Assembly (NCBI RefSeq): GCF_964355755.1
Contig: NC_092678.1
Coordinates: 19,440,922-19,504,921 of the forward strand
Source of the DNA: Antedon mediterranea
Lineage: Eukaryota > Echinodermata > Crinoidea > Comatulida > Antedonidae
Length of the DNA: 64,000 nucleotides
Reading direction: 5' to 3'
In this document: one piece after another, positions 60,801 to 64,000 of the stretch
How positions within the stretch are numbered: position 1 is the stretch's first letter
Layout: each line of letters starts with the position of its first letter
Notes under the pieces: generated by a model
What the model saw: only the letters and a program-made list of their open reading frames with translations
The model's database searches: none
Told to the model about the DNA's origin: nothing
Made by a program: the position numbers and the translations under genes

Positions 60801-63500
60801 TACAATTATTTGTTCTGTTTGATGTAAAAGAAAATTGTCTAAGTTTTGAATAAATTGATTTATCAGTAGAATCTATACACTTTTTATTACTGGATGCATT
60901 AATTATTAATTAACAATTCCTCTTTCTATAAAAGAATAATATGTAATCTAACTAATAAATGACTGAACTTTTTCTTTTTGGAAAGTTTTTTATTAATTTT
61001 CGTTTAATTTTAATTTTTTCCTTTTACTCTGAGCAAACTTTCCAATTTTAATCAACTTCAACGTAGTAATAGTTAGCGCTTCCTTTATTGTAAGAGAGAC
61101 TTTTGGGCCTACAGTAGTTTTATATATTTTGTTTAGGCTAGTTACTAGACTAGCTACTTTACATGTATGTCTTTTCAATTTTCTTTTGAGCCAAAATTGA
61201 AGCAAATTCTGGATTGTTTTAAGTCAATACTTTATGAGATCGGACATTATAATCCATTGGTAGTAGAAAGGCTGGTTAGGTTCTTGCAGTGTATAATCTT
61301 TGTCTGTCTTTCAAAAAGAAAATGTCTGTCTGAAAATTGATCTGTTTTTTTTGGCTACTCTCTCATCATGTCACAACAGAGTGTTAGGGTTAGAATTTTA
61401 AGATCATAGATTTTATTTCAAAATGGTTTGGCCACTCTCAATGTCCGTGTTTCATGGCATGGTTCTTCTCGGTGTCGGTTTGACATTAAAATCTTGCGGA
61501 GAGTCTATTATTGATTCCATGTTTTTGTTGAGTCTAGGTTTTTCATTAATATGAGTGTGCCAAAAAAAAAAGTGCAGTGACATCAATTATTATTTTATAT
61601 GACTTATAAAAGTCTTCACCCAATATTGTGCAACCAACCATTAAATAATATATGGTTCCAACAATACATTAATCTTATCTGCCATCAAACATTATGGAAA
61701 TAGATGGAATTTGACACCACTTTCTTTACAATGGCAATCACTATGAGTGGGTACAATGTTTACATCTGGGTTATGTAAACACTACATGTTAGTAAAGTAC
61801 AGTTTACATAATTGCACAAAAAGTCCCCTTTTCTGCTATAGCAACTGATACAGTATTATGACATGCCAGCCAAATATTTTTCAAACACGAACAGATTTTT
61901 TTGTTCATACATGAAAAAAAGTAATTTTAAACGGTCGTTTAATAGTGTGTACTATTGCACGCCATGTGACCCACAATCGTCCAATCAAATGACTGGAAGT
62001 TATTTAGATGTTATATGATACAGTTTACATAATTGCACAAAAAGTCCCCTATTTTTTGCTATAGCAATTGATATAGTTTATGGCATGCCAAGCCATAATT
62101 ACAGTATATCACACATATGTTTCAGATCTACAGTAATACTACATTTAGCTAGCATGCAATTTTTTGTTTTATTCTAGGCAGAATGAAAATGTAATCTTGC
62201 ATAAATGTTAGGAGAGTGGGGGGGCGGAGTTTGATGAAGGGGGGGGGGGGCGGAGTTTGAGGAAGGGGTGTTCACAATGATGGTATATGTTTTTGAAAAG
62301 GAAACATAGTATTTTAAATTATGTATTTACTGTTCTTTACCCCTGAGTTTTTTATTTATTTTATTGTGTTCTTAGTACATATTTTAAGTAGCTATTTTTC
62401 TGACAATTTATTTATGCATTTTTCAATATTGGGCAGGATATTAATTTAATTTTGGTTATAGACACAATATTATAACTCCATCAGATTGACAATATCATGC
62501 TAAAAAGAAAATCTTTAAGACACACAATAAAATACAAATACTTTATACATTTTGTTATAATTTGATAAATAGTAAAACAAAATATCATAATCATAAACTG
62601 TTTAAGCTCTGTTTACACTATCAAACAAGTGCCCAAATATGGTAGTGATATGAATACCAAATATGGTAGTCATGTGATATATGTCATTGTGTCAATATAT
62701 GGGCACAACACATTTTGTTTGTCACATAAAGTTTCAGTGTAGACAGAGCTTTAAAGAATCTCCTTAATCTTCACTGAACAAAATGATAGCCATAACAAAT
62801 AAATGGGGATAGGGAAAAGAACATACATTAAATATGGAATAAGTAACGTTGAAAAAAAATATTAAAAATATTAGTAATTATAGTAATATCAAGATTTAAA
62901 TGTATTGATAATTACTGTAAAACCAAATACAGAAATAAGAATTAGTTTTATTTTTAAGTAAAATTCTGTTAAAAATAGGTAAAAACCAACTGAATTAAAA
63001 AAATTATTCAAATTAAAAAAACAATATTGAAAGACAATTTAGATAAATTTACTTTTTTTGTTTTGTTTTTAATAAAATCCAGATGAACATTTCCAATCTT
63101 GGAAAAACCTTCAGTAAGTCCAAGTGCAAAAATGGCCTTATGGGTAAAGTTTCCATAGATAGATTTACCATTTTTCAAGTCCAGTGCATACAAGGCATTT
63201 GACTAAATTCCTGGCAGTGAATATGATATAATCTTAGAAATATCATTGAGTAATCCATCCAAGTGCGAACAATGGTCAAAGTAAAAGTACTCATGGCCTT
63301 GTGGGTAAAGTTTCCAATTTTGTCAAGTGTGAACAAGGCTTTTAACTAATCATGGAACATAAGTAATAACATGGAAGCATGCAACATTGTACAACATGAA
63401 AACATCTAGAAAAGCATTAGTAGTAGAATGGAAGAATGATGGAAAATAGTTATGTTTTAAAGTAATCTAATACCTCAGGCAGGCCTTCCAATAGATTCTC
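54892..63500 (-). CDS. HDAC11: Histone deacetylase 11 (class IV), 5' exons incomplete
   Basis: Zinc-dependent lysine deacylase; vertebrate HDAC11 is an efficient defatty-acylase. Minus-strand exons with matching phases: 59422-59306, 58564-58445, 57434-57275, 56755-56686, 56442-56334, 56183-56009 and 55412-54892. A tentative upstream micro-exon is at 63500-63474 (ENLLEGLPE). Conserved core: VATITEVPPVAMLPNFLVQR, GGGFHHCSGDRGGGFCAYAD (catalytic His pair), DLDAHQGNGHERDF (zinc Asp and His), YNAGTDILQGD (zinc Asp) and TSGGYQ (catalytic Tyr). All active-site residues are present. One coding exon between the micro-exon and 59422 (the TRRYLNELK-type region), plus the N terminus, was not found. The last exon adds about 173 residues, far more than the short tail of the roughly 347-residue human protein. 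Confidence 0.93.
55141..55302 (-). repeat. Coding 54-bp repeat (three units) in the HDAC11 tail
   Basis: Three nearly identical units encode ATPEYIPDDVTEEKAACS, ASPEYIPDDVTEEKAACS and ATPEYIPDDVTEEKAAC. The frame is preserved because the unit is 54 bp (18 codons). The surrounding tail is acidic, Ser-rich and probably disordered. The near-identity of the units suggests recent or ongoing duplication. Confidence 0.93.
56860..57185. repeat. T-rich degenerate minisatellite in HDAC11 intron
   Basis: Many copies of TTTTATTTTTGCATTG/TTTTATTTTTGTAGTGG between exons 57434-57275 and 56755-56686. Confidence 0.75.
57530..57700. mobile_element. Fragment related to the TTAA transposon at 8.2-9.2 kb
   Basis: GAGTATGATCAACTAACGTT, CATTTATCCATACACTG and GTCCCGAGACTTTTAATA match the interior of the ACY1-intron element (8596-8730). 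Long terminal inverted repeats are not visible here. Confidence 0.55.
58975..59225 (-). mobile_element. tRNA-derived SINE (minus copy) in HDAC11 intron
   Basis: The reverse complement reads GAGTGGCCAAGCAGTTAAGA (A box) and AGGGTTCGAGCCTCACTCG (B box), then the body with AGGTCCAGTGTACACATCTG. It is homologous to 23440-23735, in opposite orientation to it and in the same orientation as the host gene. Confidence 0.85.
59750..59880 (+). mobile_element. tRNA-like SINE head or tRNA pseudogene
   Basis: GTAGCTTAGTGGTTAAGCTG (A box) and TGGGTTCAAATCCAGTCGAA (B box) have correct spacing. The acceptor stem (GGTTTGT with CGAAGCC) has mismatches, and a T-rich tail with GCAGCATAGGCCGCTCCCGC follows. More likely a SINE than a working tRNA. 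Confidence 0.55.
59915..60215 (+). mobile_element. LINE (CR1/L2-like) 3' fragment with triplicated 33-bp coding piece
   Basis: Three tandem 33-bp units (59920-60018) encode NDDRAFAVAAP, the RAFAVAAP motif that precedes LWN in CR1/L2 reverse transcriptase C termini. In another frame NNLSNSLHNAPFIEVFKSLL then LKNHLFYSL ends at a TAA near 60117. The 3' UTR has the hairpin AAGCGCTTTGGGACAATCTG ... AAAAGCGCTATATAAATTTG, typical of these elements. Confidence 0.8.
60220..62600. other. HDAC11 intron, AT-rich; repeats only
   Basis: Contains a direct repeat of about 75 bp (61810-61870 and 62022-62095: CAGTTTACATAATTGCACAA, AAAGTCCCC, TGCTATAGCAA) and a poly-G tract with duplicated GGGGGCGGAGTTTGA at 62216-62262. 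I searched it for the missing HDAC11 exon (an HTRRYLNELK-like peptide) and did not find it. Confidence 0.5.
62605..62750. mobile_element. MITE, CTCTGTCTACACTAT family, copy 7 (HDAC11 intron)
   Basis: AGCTCTGTTTACACTATCAA and CAGTGTAGACAGAGCT are inverted ends, flanked by TTA on both sides, as in copy 4. The interior has two CAAATATGGTAGT units and ATATATGGGCACAACACATT. Confidence 0.88.
63085..63345. repeat. Short degenerate direct repeat in HDAC11 intron
   Basis: CATGGCCTTGTGGGTAAAGT at 63293 resembles AATGGCCTTATGGGTAAAGT at 63129. Each is followed by TTTCCA and CAAGTCCAG/CAAGTGTGAAC words. The minus frame across it does not match HDAC11. Confidence 0.4.
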
Positions 63501-63514
63501 CTGCAGAAAGAAAA

Positions 63515-63945
63515 GAGTTGAAAGGTCATTGCGGAGAAACCCCCTCTACTATTTAAAGCACCTGGTACCTTATCATAGGAAAGGTATACAGTATGATACA
63601 GCAGCATATGTTTGTCACATATAACTGTACCTGTATGATAGGAAATATTGTCCATTTGTCTAATTTGAAAGGTCAAAGCAGAGAAGCCCCCTCTACTATT
63701 TAAAGCACCCAATACCTCATACTGTATGTTAGGAAAGGTATACAGTATGATACAGCAACATATGTTTGTCACATATTATCTGTATCATAGGAATTATTGT
63801 CCATTTGTCTAGATTTGAAAGGTCAAAGCAGACCCCTCTACTAGTTAAAGCACCAGATACCTCATATTGTATTTTAAGAAAGGTCTACAGTATGATACAG
63901 CATCATATGTTTGTCACATACTACCTGTATCATAGGAATATTTTT
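63515..63945. repeat. 148-bp tandem repeat, three units
   Basis: GAAAGGTCA marks units at 63520, 63668 and 63817. Each has CCTCTACTATTTAAAGCACC, GGTATACAGTATGATACAGC and CATATGTTTGTCACATA. It lies immediately upstream (in gene sense) of the tentative HDAC11 micro-exon. Confidence 0.9.
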
Positions 63946-64000
63946 TATTAGCCTAGATACACTATGTATAATGTTAATAGATACACTGCATCAACAATCT

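Noticed and set aside
63008-63193. HDAC11 N-terminal exon
   Set aside because: The minus frame was checked because it lies in the right place, but it does not contain the HPFD or RRYLNELK-type motifs and overlaps a local direct repeat.

Overview
This is eukaryotic nuclear DNA. It is AT-rich, with many GT-AG introns of 0.1-4 kb, small phase-consistent exons, 5'-truncated LINE pieces, tRNA-derived SINEs, MITEs and satellites. The gene set (aminoacylase-1, caveolins, a Rib43a ciliary protein, histone deacetylase 11, MYND-finger proteins) is metazoan. The repeat style and the very frequent octamer TAGGCCTA suggest a marine invertebrate, most likely a deuterostome and perhaps an echinoderm. The phylum is an inference, not proven here.

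Layout. 1-1.9 kb: a fold-back-like element flanked by inverted minisatellites. 2.0-3.5 kb: the 3' end of a LINE. 4.2-11.8 kb (+): aminoacylase-1, complete except for its first coding exon. 14.1-29.6 kb: four two-exon caveolin genes (orientation +,+,-,+), separated by a 150-bp satellite, MITEs and a SINE. 30-36 kb: gene-free, nested DNA transposons and a 200-bp satellite. 36.4-47.4 kb (-): three tandem two-exon genes for double-MYND proteins with a DUF4470-like region, plus a relic or alternative first exon of a fourth. 49.0-51.6 kb (+): a complete five-exon RIBC2. 54.9-63.5 kb (-): HDAC11, catalytic domain almost complete, with a long repeat-bearing C-terminal extension; the promoter end lies outside the window or was not found.

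Themes. Two local families (caveolin and MYND) have expanded in tandem, and each keeps a recognisable promoter module. The caveolins share a TEAD/HSE-like palindrome about 150 bp before the ATG in three of four copies. The MYND genes share an NF-kappaB-type site plus a CRE-like site 60-120 bp before the ATG. RIBC2 has a match to the RFX X-box about 155 bp before its ATG, as expected for a cilium gene. The strongest candidate for something undescribed is the MYND-MYND-DUF4470-like cluster with its immune-type promoter signature.
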